Source of the DNA: a virus
IMG/VR virus record: IMGVR_UViG_3300030104_000593
Location: 1 to 29,158 of that record
Length of the DNA stretch: 29,158 bases
Reading direction: 5' to 3' (one strand)
The notes under the pieces were generated by a model. That model was not told where the DNA came from. It did no database searches and was given only the letters and a program-made list of their open reading frames with translations. Made by a program: the position numbers and the translations under genes. Positions 23,842-29,077 of the stretch are shown one piece after another; positions within the stretch are counted from its first letter, which is position 1, and each line of letters opens with the position of its first letter.

Positions 23842-24337
23842 TTATTAAATAGTTTTTTACGTTATTAATTGCTTTCCATAAAGTGTTCTTATTGATTTTA
23901 GTTGCCTTTTCCATTTCTGATAAACTAAAATTTTCTCTATAGTAAATTCTAAATACTTCAGCATCAAACCAATATAAATCTTTTAGCTTTTCTTCTATCC
24001 ATTTAAGTTTCTCTTCTACTTCTTCTTTTTCTTGTTTATTGCTAACTGATGTATCAGGAGATACAGCTTCTACAATTCCTGAAACGTGGTATTCGTAGTA
24101 TTTACGGTACTTGTAATGGTATCTGCTTGTATGTGAATGAAATTGATTAAGCATTACTCTGGCTACATAAAACGTCATTTGATTATTTTCTATAATCTCT
24201 CTTAATCGTATTTGATCGCACTTATATAGTTCTTCTATTACAAAACTTAATAAATCGTCTTTTTGCTTAATACCTGCTATATTGTAAGCCATATCGTGTA
24301 GCTTATCATAGTTGTCTATAAGGTATTCATCTAACAT
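23831..24337 (-). CDS. Sigma-like helix-turn-helix protein
   Basis: A 168-aa helical protein with a two-domain plan like ECF sigma factors. Residues about 3-70 resemble region 2 (LIDNYDKLHDMAYNIAG, DDLLSFVIEELYK). A charged helical linker follows (102-120). Residues about 125-165 resemble region 4, with a helix-turn-helix (FSLSEMEKATKINKNTLWKAIN). The promoter -10-binding residues of region 2 cannot be confirmed. It could redirect host RNA polymerase to late genes, or be a DNA-binding regulator or small-terminase relative. It lies in the middle of the operon, before terminase and structural genes, overlapping the 93-aa gene upstream by 7 nt. Confidence 0.45.
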   Translation of the reverse strand: MLDEYLIDNYDKLHDMAYNIAGIKQKDDLLSFVIEELYKCDQIRLREIIENNQMTFYVARVMLNQFHSHTSRYHYKYRKYYEYHVSGIVEAVSPDTSVSNKQEKEEVEEKLKWIEEKLKDLYWFDAEVFRIYYRENFSLSEMEKATKINKNTLWKAINNVKNYLINEQ

Positions 24338-24612
24338 ATTTTAATGACTGAGGGTATATTCACCTGCTTACATAAGTTGTATTCTACATCCGTTATTTTA
24401 TTAGATTCTATTTCTGCTATATTGCCAAATCTATTGTGTAGTTTATTATAAATATAATAAGTAATCTTTTCGTTTTTTTTCAAATCTCTTAAAATAAAAG
24501 ACATCTCTGCACCGCTATGAAACAAAATTGTAAACAAGTAATTGTTAGTATCTACATAGTCATCATACAATCTTTCCCTTCTAGTATTAAAAAATGTTCT
24601 TTTAACTTTCAT
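24331..24612 (-). CDS. Hypothetical protein between methyltransferase and sigma-like gene
   Basis: A 93-aa protein starting MKVKRTFFNTRRERLYDDY, basic at the N-terminus and mixed alpha/beta after it (NNYLFTILFHSGAEMSFILR, then KITYYIYNKLHNRFG). No family is recognised. The ATG at 24612 is preferred to a GTG at 24621, because it overlaps the methyltransferase stop by 11 nt, matching neighbouring junctions. It overlaps the sigma-like gene by 7 nt and so is probably co-translated with it. Confidence 0.5.
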   Translation of the reverse strand: MKVKRTFFNTRRERLYDDYVDTNNYLFTILFHSGAEMSFILRDLKKNEKITYYIYNKLHNRFGNIAEIESNKITDVEYNLCKQVNIPSVIKIC

Positions 24613-25210
24613 ATAAACCACGTTTTAATATATGCAACCCAAGCTCAGGCTCTACACAATTTCTTAGTAATTGCCTTTTGTTTTTTATTTTATATGTACT
24701 TATATCTATTCCCTTTAATTTAGATATACTTTCTACTGTACCACCTCTATGACCCCTGCTTTTAATTTCATAATTTCCTACATCAAAATTTGACCACCAT
24801 ATATGCTTTCCCATCTTAACACCTTTTATAAGTGGACTGTAGTAAGGTATAGTATTTTCTACAACATATTTGCCTTCATACCAATACTGTAGTAAAAGTA
24901 TTTCCTCATATAATTTTAAATCAGGATATTTAGCATTTACTTTTTTATATTTTCTATTAGCTTTATATCCAATGTTATATCGGATTTGACTATGACTTTG
25001 ACAAGGCGGACTACTCCAAATAAAATCATATTCTTTATAGTATTCTAATAGATATTTATGTGCGTCTGCTACAATAACATTATCATTAGGAAACAAATCT
25101 GCATATACTTCTGCAATTTCTTTATTGTTTTCTACTGCTGTTATTTCGTGTTCATCTCCCCATAGCTTTCTATTTCCACCTATACCTGCATATAAGTTTA
25201 GTATTTTCAT
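24602..25210 (-). CDS. C5-cytosine DNA methyltransferase, compact
   Basis: A 202-aa enzyme with the SAM-binding motif I NLYAGIGG (5-12), motif IV SSPPCQSHS (66-74, catalytic Cys70), and a motif VI-like VVENT (116-120; usually ENV). The canonical enzyme is 300 aa or more, so the target-recognition region is very small; a compact phage-type enzyme is more likely than a truncation, since the reading frame is intact. It probably modifies phage DNA against host restriction. It starts one base after the VRR-NUC stop and overlaps the 93-aa gene by 11 nt. Confidence 0.82.
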   Translation of the reverse strand: MKILNLYAGIGGNRKLWGDEHEITAVENNKEIAEVYADLFPNDNVIVADAHKYLLEYYKEYDFIWSSPPCQSHSQIRYNIGYKANRKYKKVNAKYPDLKLYEEILLLQYWYEGKYVVENTIPYYSPLIKGVKMGKHIWWSNFDVGNYEIKSRGHRGGTVESISKLKGIDISTYKIKNKRQLLRNCVEPELGLHILKRGLYES

Positions 25211-25211
25211 T

Positions 25212-25550
25212 TTATTTAAAATTTAAATAAGTTTCTATTATTTCTATTGTTTGGTCTAATCCATTGCTTGTCATAGCTAAATAACCTCTTTCAGTTAACT
25301 TATTCATCCAAGTCATTTGTTCTAATGTAGGTTTATTATATCCTACCTTTAATTCTAGTGCTAATCCGTGATACGAACCTCTCGGCTCATAAATAAATAA
25401 ATCTGGAAATCCTTTTTTATATCCACTCTTTTTTGCCTTGATTCTTTGGCTCATATGCACTTGGTATTGTCCACCCATAGAACCACAATACAAAACATTT
25501 TGTAAGTCTAAGTATTTACATACTGCTTTTTGTAATTGGTATTCTTTCAT
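25212..25550 (-). CDS. VRR-NUC domain nuclease
   Basis: A 112-aa single-domain protein of the PD-(D/E)XK superfamily, VRR-NUC type: GFPDLFIY (47-54, with Asp50), LALELKVG (63-70, with Glu66 and Lys68), and Gln78 in LEQMTW. Stand-alone phage VRR-NUC proteins are thought to be structure-specific nucleases that process replication or recombination intermediates. It is coupled upstream to the 38-aa membrane peptide by ATGA and is followed after one base by the cytosine methyltransferase. Confidence 0.85.
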   Translation of the reverse strand: MKEYQLQKAVCKYLDLQNVLYCGSMGGQYQVHMSQRIKAKKSGYKKGFPDLFIYEPRGSYHGLALELKVGYNKPTLEQMTWMNKLTERGYLAMTSNGLDQTIEIIETYLNFK

Positions 25551-25663
25551 CTGTAAAATTTATAAATTAAATAAGATACTATTGGTGTTGTCATTAGTAT
25601 TGTAAATATGTTAATATGTGGTTCACCACAAATGCCAAATAAATGTTTAAATAATTCTATCAT
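25547..25663 (-). CDS. 38-aa single-TM peptide
   Basis: This small gene reads MIELFKHLFGICGEPHINIF, then TILMTTPIVSYLIYKFYR, with one transmembrane segment in the second half and a basic end (positive-inside). Both junctions are ATGA overlaps of 4 nt, with the replisome-organiser gene upstream and the VRR-NUC gene downstream; this is hard to explain by chance and fills the only gap between them. The GEPHxNIFT segment seems familiar from other flavobacterial phages, but this was not checked. Possible roles include superinfection exclusion or membrane anchoring of replication. Confidence 0.72.
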   Translation of the reverse strand: MIELFKHLFGICGEPHINIFTILMTTPIVSYLIYKFYR

Positions 25664-26427
25664 ACTTTTTGCTTTTTTCGCCAAGTAACTCCTGCTGTTG
25701 GTGAATAAATAGTTTCATATCCTAATGACTTTAAATAATCGGTGTATTCCTTTTGTCTTTCTTTATCTAGCTTTTTATAAGCGTATTCATCCCAATAATC
25801 TAAATACTTTGATTTAGTATTTTTATTAAAACCATTTGTAGCCCACCTTTTTAACCTTAAATTGATATCAAATGTTTTTTGCATCTCGGCTCTAAACTTA
25901 GAACCACTTTTGTTTTTTTCTGTCCAATATAAGAAGAAGTCATTTTTATCTTCATCACTTATATCACTAATTGAGTGTATTGCGTTTTTAAACGCATCTA
26001 TTCTTTCTTCTATACTTTTACTCTTCTTTACTTTTGCTTTACTTATACTTATACTAGCATTGCTGTCGCTATGCGATGGCATAGCTTTTGCATTATTCCA
26101 CCTTTTACTTGCATTTTCTTTAGCCTTATTAGATTTGTTATTTATATCTTCTATATGATTATATAATCTTCTAGAATAAAAACAACCATCTTCTATTACA
26201 AATAAATCAAAATCTTCTATTACTTGTTTTAAAATAACCGGATCGCATTGTAAGCCAAATGCTAAAGAATCATAGTCATCTATACATAGTTTGTTTTCTT
26301 CACTAAATAAAAGCTCTAAGACCGCCCAGAACGTTCCATATCCAGCCATACCAAGAGAACTCCTCACTTTAATTAATTTAAGGTCATTTCTACTATTAGA
26401 ATCGTGATTAAAAAATGTCTTTTTCAT
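25660..26427 (-). CDS. Replisome organiser-like protein (Lin1244/Lin1753-type N-terminus)
   Basis: A 255-aa protein. Residues about 1-90 match the DUF4373/Lin1244-type winged-helix domain of phage replication initiators: FFNHDSNSRNDLKLIKV, then GMAGYGTFWAVLELLFSE. The middle (about 93-135) is a Ser/Lys/Ala-rich linker. The C-terminal part has WTEKNKSGSKFRAEMQKTFDI followed by RLKRWATNGF, a feature of such proteins. It probably binds the origin and recruits host helicase or primase, since no helicase or polymerase is encoded. The 87-bp region just upstream holds a long-range inverted repeat and repeated CAAGTAA motifs. Confidence 0.7.
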   Translation of the reverse strand: MKKTFFNHDSNSRNDLKLIKVRSSLGMAGYGTFWAVLELLFSEENKLCIDDYDSLAFGLQCDPVILKQVIEDFDLFVIEDGCFYSRRLYNHIEDINNKSNKAKENASKRWNNAKAMPSHSDSNASISISKAKVKKSKSIEERIDAFKNAIHSISDISDEDKNDFFLYWTEKNKSGSKFRAEMQKTFDINLRLKRWATNGFNKNTKSKYLDYWDEYAYKKLDKERQKEYTDYLKSLGYETIYSPTAGVTWRKKQKV

Positions 26428-26453
26428 ATATATATAAATTTAAATTATAGCAC
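26425..26453 (-). promoter_or_regulatory. Conserved leader, GTGCTATAATTT, upstream of replisome organiser gene
   Basis: On the minus strand GTGCTATAATTT starts 26 nt upstream of the ATG; the same 12-mer occurs at the same distance from the ATG of the XRE regulator gene (27172-27200). It overlaps one arm of the inverted repeat at 26448-26509. It could be a promoter core or a conserved 5' leader. Confidence 0.45.
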
Positions 26454-26509
26454 CCACACAAGTAAGAAAATATAAACAAGTAAACTACGAAAAAAATGCA
26501 TGGGTGCTA
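26448..26509. repeat. Inverted repeat with internal direct repeats upstream of replisome organiser gene
   Basis: TAGCACCCA (26448-26456) and TGGGTGCTA (26501-26509) are perfect 9-bp arms around 44 nt. Inside, ACAAGTAA occurs at 26458-26465 and 26476-26483, and CAAGTAA recurs at 27227-27233. The layout suits an origin, an operator or an RNA hairpin controlling translation; there is no T-run, so it is not an obvious terminator. Confidence 0.6.
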
Positions 26510-26514
26510 CAAAA

Positions 26515-26964
26515 TTAAAAAGGAGCTTTGTCATTTACAAATTCCAAGTTTTTAGTTGATTGAACATCATAAACCCAATCTAACATATTATCTGCATATT
26601 TTTGAACATCATCAATTTCTATTTTATCATTGCATACTAATTCTACTGCACTTTTTAAAACAGCCATCTTTGCTATTCTTCTGTCTTTTGCATTAAAGAT
26701 ATTATTTTTTTCTTCTTTAGAATACTGATTATTATTGTTACTAGGAGTATAATTGCCATCTCTTTGTATTTTAATAGTTCCCCTTTCAGTTAATTCATAG
26801 TTAATACTATCTCCAACATTAACGTAAGCACTAGGTGACTGCTTATATATAGCTCCTGTATCACCGTTGTCTAATGTTAATTCAAAAACATAAAGCTCTT
26901 TACCGTCATTGGTTCTAAAGGTTTTTTGTTTCTGTTCTATGTTTGTAATTTTTGCTGTTTTCAT
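26515..26964 (-). CDS. SSB-like OB-fold protein
   Basis: A 149-aa protein. Residues about 1-72 look like an OB-fold: ITNIEQKQKTF, LYVFELTLDNGDTGAIYK, VNVGDSINYEL and GTIKIQR. An Asn-rich linker (NYTPSNNNNQ) leads to a helical region (about 88-135). The last residues NDKAPF resemble the acidic-hydrophobic C-terminal tip (DDIPF type) by which SSB proteins recruit partners. It likely coats single-stranded DNA during replication or recombination. Its position directly before the replisome organiser supports this. It starts 6 nt after the regulator gene stop. Confidence 0.58.
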   Translation of the reverse strand: MKTAKITNIEQKQKTFRTNDGKELYVFELTLDNGDTGAIYKQSPSAYVNVGDSINYELTERGTIKIQRDGNYTPSNNNNQYSKEEKNNIFNAKDRRIAKMAVLKSAVELVCNDKIEIDDVQKYADNMLDWVYDVQSTKNLEFVNDKAPF

Positions 26965-26970
26965 TTTTAA

Positions 26971-27174
26971 TTAATTAATAGTTAATAATTCTTTTAAATC
27001 TATGTCAAGTATTTCACATACTTTAGTCATTTCACTAATCTTCATACTTTGAGGATTAGACAACTTAGAAAGCATTGTAGGGTATGAAATATCCATAATC
27101 TCTGACAACTCCATCTTAGTCATATCATTGTCATACATAGCATATCCTATTGCTTTTTTTAATTTCTCATTCAT
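26971..27174 (-). CDS. XRE-family HTH regulator
   Basis: A 67-aa protein that is essentially one Cro/C1-type helix-turn-helix domain: MTKMELSEIMDISYPTMLSK (about 18-37), with a C-terminal helix EMTKVCEILDIDLKELL. It lacks an oligomerisation or cleavage domain, so it resembles Cro-like or small phage regulators rather than a full CI repressor. It is the first gene of the leftward operon and faces the rightward genes across a 170-bp control region with several dyads, its likely binding sites. It may also control its own promoter. Confidence 0.82.
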   Translation of the reverse strand: MNEKLKKAIGYAMYDNDMTKMELSEIMDISYPTMLSKLSNPQSMKISEMTKVCEILDIDLKELLTIN

Positions 27175-27200
27175 ATTATATATATTTAAAATTATAGCAC
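27172..27200 (-). promoter_or_regulatory. Conserved leader, GTGCTATAATTT, upstream of XRE regulator gene
   Basis: Minus strand GTGCTATAATTT (27200 down to 27189) starts 26 nt before the ATG at 27174, the same spacing as the copy before 26427. The following A/T-rich stretch to the ATG is also similar (TAAATATATATA type). Confidence 0.45.
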
Positions 27201-27251
27201 AATAATAATTAATTATTCTTAATACGCAAGTAAATTAATTTAATAGTTATC

Positions 27252-27266
27252 AACAATCTAATTGTT
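27252..27266. promoter_or_regulatory. Palindromic operator candidate at the leftward promoter
   Basis: AACAAT CTA ATTGTT is a perfect 6-bp dyad with a 3-nt centre. It covers the candidate -7 region of the leftward promoter, so a bound repressor would block it. Best candidate ligand: the XRE protein encoded at 26971-27174. Confidence 0.5.
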
Positions 27267-27282
27267 AATAAATAAAAACAAA
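27253..27282 (-). promoter_or_regulatory. Candidate leftward promoter (Bacteroidota type, imperfect)
   Basis: Minus strand TTTG (27282-27279), 18-nt spacer, TAGATTGT (27260-27253), compared with the consensus TTTG / TAnnTTTG; the -7 element has two mismatches. It would start the main leftward transcript about 72 nt upstream of the XRE gene. Confidence 0.35.
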
Positions 27283-27289
27283 TCTTTAT

Positions 27290-27319
27290 TTTGTGTAAAC
27301 TTTATTTTACATATATTTG
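27290..27319 (+). promoter_or_regulatory. Rightward promoter (Bacteroidota type) with operator in the spacer
   Basis: TTTG at 27290-27293 and TATATTTG at 27312-27319 match the Bacteroidota -33 and -7 consensus (TTTG / TAnnTTTG) with an 18-nt spacer. The spacer is exactly TGTAAA, 6 nt, TTTACA (27294-27299 and 27306-27311), an inverted repeat, and TGTAAA recurs at 27320-27325. The predicted start is near 27326, about 19 nt before the ATG at 27345. Confidence 0.75.
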
Positions 27320-27344
27320 TGTAAACAATTAAACAATTATAATT

Positions 27345-27560
27345 ATGAAAATAGAATTACATTCACAAGAACACGCTACCTTAATAATAGTATTAAAAAA
27401 AGAAAGAGCAGAAATAGACTCAACTATCAACAACTATAATATAAGATTAAATGGTTCTGATAGCACAGAAGATGTTAGATGGTATACTAACTTAATAAAA
27501 GGTCAAAAGAGTAAATTAAAATCAATAGATAATATGCTAAATCAATTAAAATGGAAATAG
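27345..27560 (+). CDS. Small coiled-coil protein, first rightward gene
   Basis: A 71-aa, highly charged and mostly helical protein: residues about 7-35 (EHATLIIVLKKERAEIDSTI) and 45-70 (WYTNLIKGQKSKLKSIDNML) look like two antiparallel helices. No family is recognised. It is the first gene after the regulated rightward promoter. The next gene starts inside its last codons (10-nt overlap), so it is translationally coupled to it. Position and size fit an early host-interaction protein, but there is no direct evidence of function. Confidence 0.65.
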   Translation: MKIELHSQEHATLIIVLKKERAEIDSTINNYNIRLNGSDSTEDVRWYTNLIKGQKSKLKSIDNMLNQLKWK

Positions 27561-27697
27561 TAACATTTGATACAACTACGCCTATGGGTTGGCGTAAAGC
27601 TATACAGTTTGAAAAAGATAACCCTCAATATGAATTAATAAATTGTAGACTAGACTTTACTTGGTACTACGAAAAAATAAATAACAATGAAGAATAA
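27551..27697 (+). CDS. 48-aa small protein, rightward cluster
   Basis: This ORF runs MEIVTFDTTTPMGWRKAIQF, then EKDNPQYELINCRLDFTWYY, ending EKINNNEE. It overlaps the gene before by 10 nt and the gene after by 11 nt, both in other frames. Without it there would be a 126-bp gap in an otherwise tightly packed cluster. The protein is mixed polar and aromatic, with no TM segment or known motif. Probably real because of coupled overlaps on both sides; function unknown. Confidence 0.6.
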   Translation: MEIVTFDTTTPMGWRKAIQFEKDNPQYELINCRLDFTWYYEKINNNEE

Positions 27698-27899
27698 ATA
27701 CTTAATACAAGGAAAAGGTTATGTTAATGATACATTTGACTATTCTATGTTACCAAACGTAAGCACAAACGATGTTGTTCTAGGACAAGATTGTGTTGAG
27801 TTCTACGGAACAGAAGATGAGCTAGATGAGTTTTGCAAACAAATAATAGATCAAGGCGAACAGTATTTTAAAATAATAGGTATTCACGATATAAAATAA
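27687..27899 (+). CDS. 70-aa acidic small protein, rightward cluster
   Basis: An acidic alpha/beta miniprotein: strand YLIQGKGYVN (5-14), then VVLGQDCVEFYGTEDELDEF and a closing strand QYFKIIGIHDI. The strand-helix-strand plan with an acidic surface resembles some phage DNA-mimic or host-inhibitor proteins only in general terms; no family is recognised. The ATG lies within the end of the preceding 48-aa gene, and the next gene starts 6 nt after its stop. Confidence 0.62.
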   Translation: MKNKYLIQGKGYVNDTFDYSMLPNVSTNDVVLGQDCVEFYGTEDELDEFCKQIIDQGEQYFKIIGIHDIK

Positions 27900-27905
27900 A
27901 TAATT

Positions 27906-28121
27906 ATGAAACAAGGAACACAAAAGCACACATTATACACTTACCTCAAGGAAGGTAAATCAATATCAACATTCAATGCAATGTATGATTTAGGGATTGC
28001 AGACCTTCAGGGGGTAATAAGAAATCTTAAAGAAGAAGGTATTAATATACAGTCTAAATATATTACTGTTAATACTAGATATAATAAAACGGCTACGGTT
28101 AAATCTTATTGGTTAGAATAG
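27906..28121 (+). CDS. HTH_39-like winged-helix protein
   Basis: A 71-aa protein that looks like a single winged helix-turn-helix: TQKHTLYTYLKEGKSISTFN (4-23), YDLGIADLQGVIRNLKEEG (27-45), and a beta wing INIQSKYITVNTRYNKTATVKSYWL. This pattern (Thr-Gln, yL-keGkslt, lgi-dLqgvIr-LkeeGi-I) matches the small HTH_39 domains frequent in phages. It is probably a DNA-binding regulator or excisionase-like protein. It is the last gene of the rightward cluster; the convergent hairpin at 28135-28160 follows it. Confidence 0.72.
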   Translation: MKQGTQKHTLYTYLKEGKSISTFNAMYDLGIADLQGVIRNLKEEGINIQSKYITVNTRYNKTATVKSYWLE

Positions 28122-28134
28122 GCAATAGAAGGAC

Positions 28135-28160
28135 ACCTGTATTGAACACTAAATACAGGT
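28135..28160. terminator. Hairpin between convergent genes, possible bidirectional transcription end
   Basis: ACCTGTATT (28135-28143) and AATACAGGT (28152-28160) form a perfect 9-bp stem with an 8-nt loop, in the 67-bp gap between two convergent genes. There is no T-run on either side, so it is not a classical intrinsic terminator. ACAGG can also pair with CCTGT at 28172-28176, giving an alternative fold. Confidence 0.45.
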
Positions 28161-28188
28161 ATAGGAGATTCCCTGTTACAGATGCCCT

Positions 28189-28326
28189 CTATTTTAGAGT
28201 TTTAATCAACTCTTTAAAGTCCTGAGTTATACCTTTAATATCATAGACTTTTTTATTGTCTTTATCATAGGTATAATAAGCACCGAGTTGAAACTTCTCT
28301 TTGTATATGTTATCAAATTTACTCAT
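28189..28326 (-). CDS. 45-aa small protein downstream of metallophosphoesterase
   Basis: This ORF runs MSKFDNIYKEKFQLGAYYTY, then DKDNKKVYDIKGITQDFKEL, ending IKTLK. It starts 3 nt after the metallophosphoesterase stop, in the same direction, and fills the space before the convergent hairpin. The protein is basic and soluble with no motif recognised. The tight spacing supports a real gene expressed with the phosphoesterase. Confidence 0.55.
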   Translation of the reverse strand: MSKFDNIYKEKFQLGAYYTYDKDNKKVYDIKGITQDFKELIKTLK

Positions 28327-28329
28327 AAC

Positions 28330-29004
28330 TTATTGCTTTGATAGAGTCGTATATGGTAAAATTAACGGAATCTTGCCAGAATTCAAAACCACTCCACAAG
28401 AAATCTTGTAAGTTTTGGGGAAGAATTTAGAGTAATTCATTGCGTATTGCTCTCTATCTACTCCGCATCCTGTTTGCATTCCCCACGAATTTCCTGCAAA
28501 AATTACGGATGCTTCAGTATGGATATGACCCTGTACGGTAGAATCTCCAAATTGTAATGCTTTATTTACTGCTGCATTTCTTCCTGAGCTTCCTGTTCCA
28601 TGTGTATATATAACTCCATCTATTTTATGTACTTCTTTAAAATTCCAATCAGGAACTCTAAGTACTTCATTATAATCTCGCACCCATTTCTTACTCACAC
28701 CAACTTCAAAACATTTCCTCCTCACAATGGCGTCATGGTTGCCAATGCAAACCGATATTCCATTAGGTACGGTTTTATTATTAAATAACTTATACCATTC
28801 TTGTATTTTATCAATAGCTCTATCTAGCTCTTCCCCTGCTCCATATCCGTCAGGGTCAGCAGTATGAAACGAGCTAAAATGGTTATCTATAAGGTCACCT
28901 AAAAAAACAACAGTATTGCATTCATAGGTGTGGTAAGCATTTACGCAATGCTCCATATATCCTTTTAAACAAAATGGTTCGTGTAAGTCACCAACGCAGA
29001 GCAC
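28330..29004 (-). CDS. Calcineurin-like metallophosphoesterase
   Basis: A 224-aa enzyme with the full metallophosphoesterase motif set: GDLHEPF (5-11), GDLIDN (36-41), GNHD (88-91), THG (134-136) and GHIHT (159-163), which bind a two-metal centre. Likely substrates are phosphomonoesters or phosphodiesters of nucleic acids. The start used is GTG at 29004, with AAAGGA about 9 nt upstream. However, the frame stays open for 34 codons upstream (to 29106) and encodes a plausible helical extension (KEYRLRLTKSEYDLIKEYRQ), without any ATG, GTG or TTG. An ATA at 29098-29100 overlaps the holin stop (ATAA) and could be a rare start. The true N-terminus is therefore uncertain. Confidence 0.85.
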   Translation of the reverse strand: MLCVGDLHEPFCLKGYMEHCVNAYHTYECNTVVFLGDLIDNHFSSFHTADPDGYGAGEELDRAIDKIQEWYKLFNNKTVPNGISVCIGNHDAIVRRKCFEVGVSKKWVRDYNEVLRVPDWNFKEVHKIDGVIYTHGTGSSGRNAAVNKALQFGDSTVQGHIHTEASVIFAGNSWGMQTGCGVDREQYAMNYSKFFPKTYKISCGVVLNSGKIPLILPYTTLSKQ

Positions 29005-29077
29005 GTTGTTGTATCCTTTGCCTTCAGATTGGCGATACTCCTTGATTAAGTCATATTCAGACTTAGTTAATCTAAGA

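Noticed and set aside
26971-27174. Evidence for a fully temperate lifestyle
   Set aside because: A small XRE regulator and operators are present, but no integrase, excisionase of clear type or attachment site was found in the closed genome, so lysogeny cannot be claimed.
27175-27344. CRISPR-like or iteron array in the divergent region
   Set aside because: Repeats are few, short and tied to promoter elements; there is no regular repeat-spacer pattern. No CRISPR array or tRNA was seen anywhere in the window.
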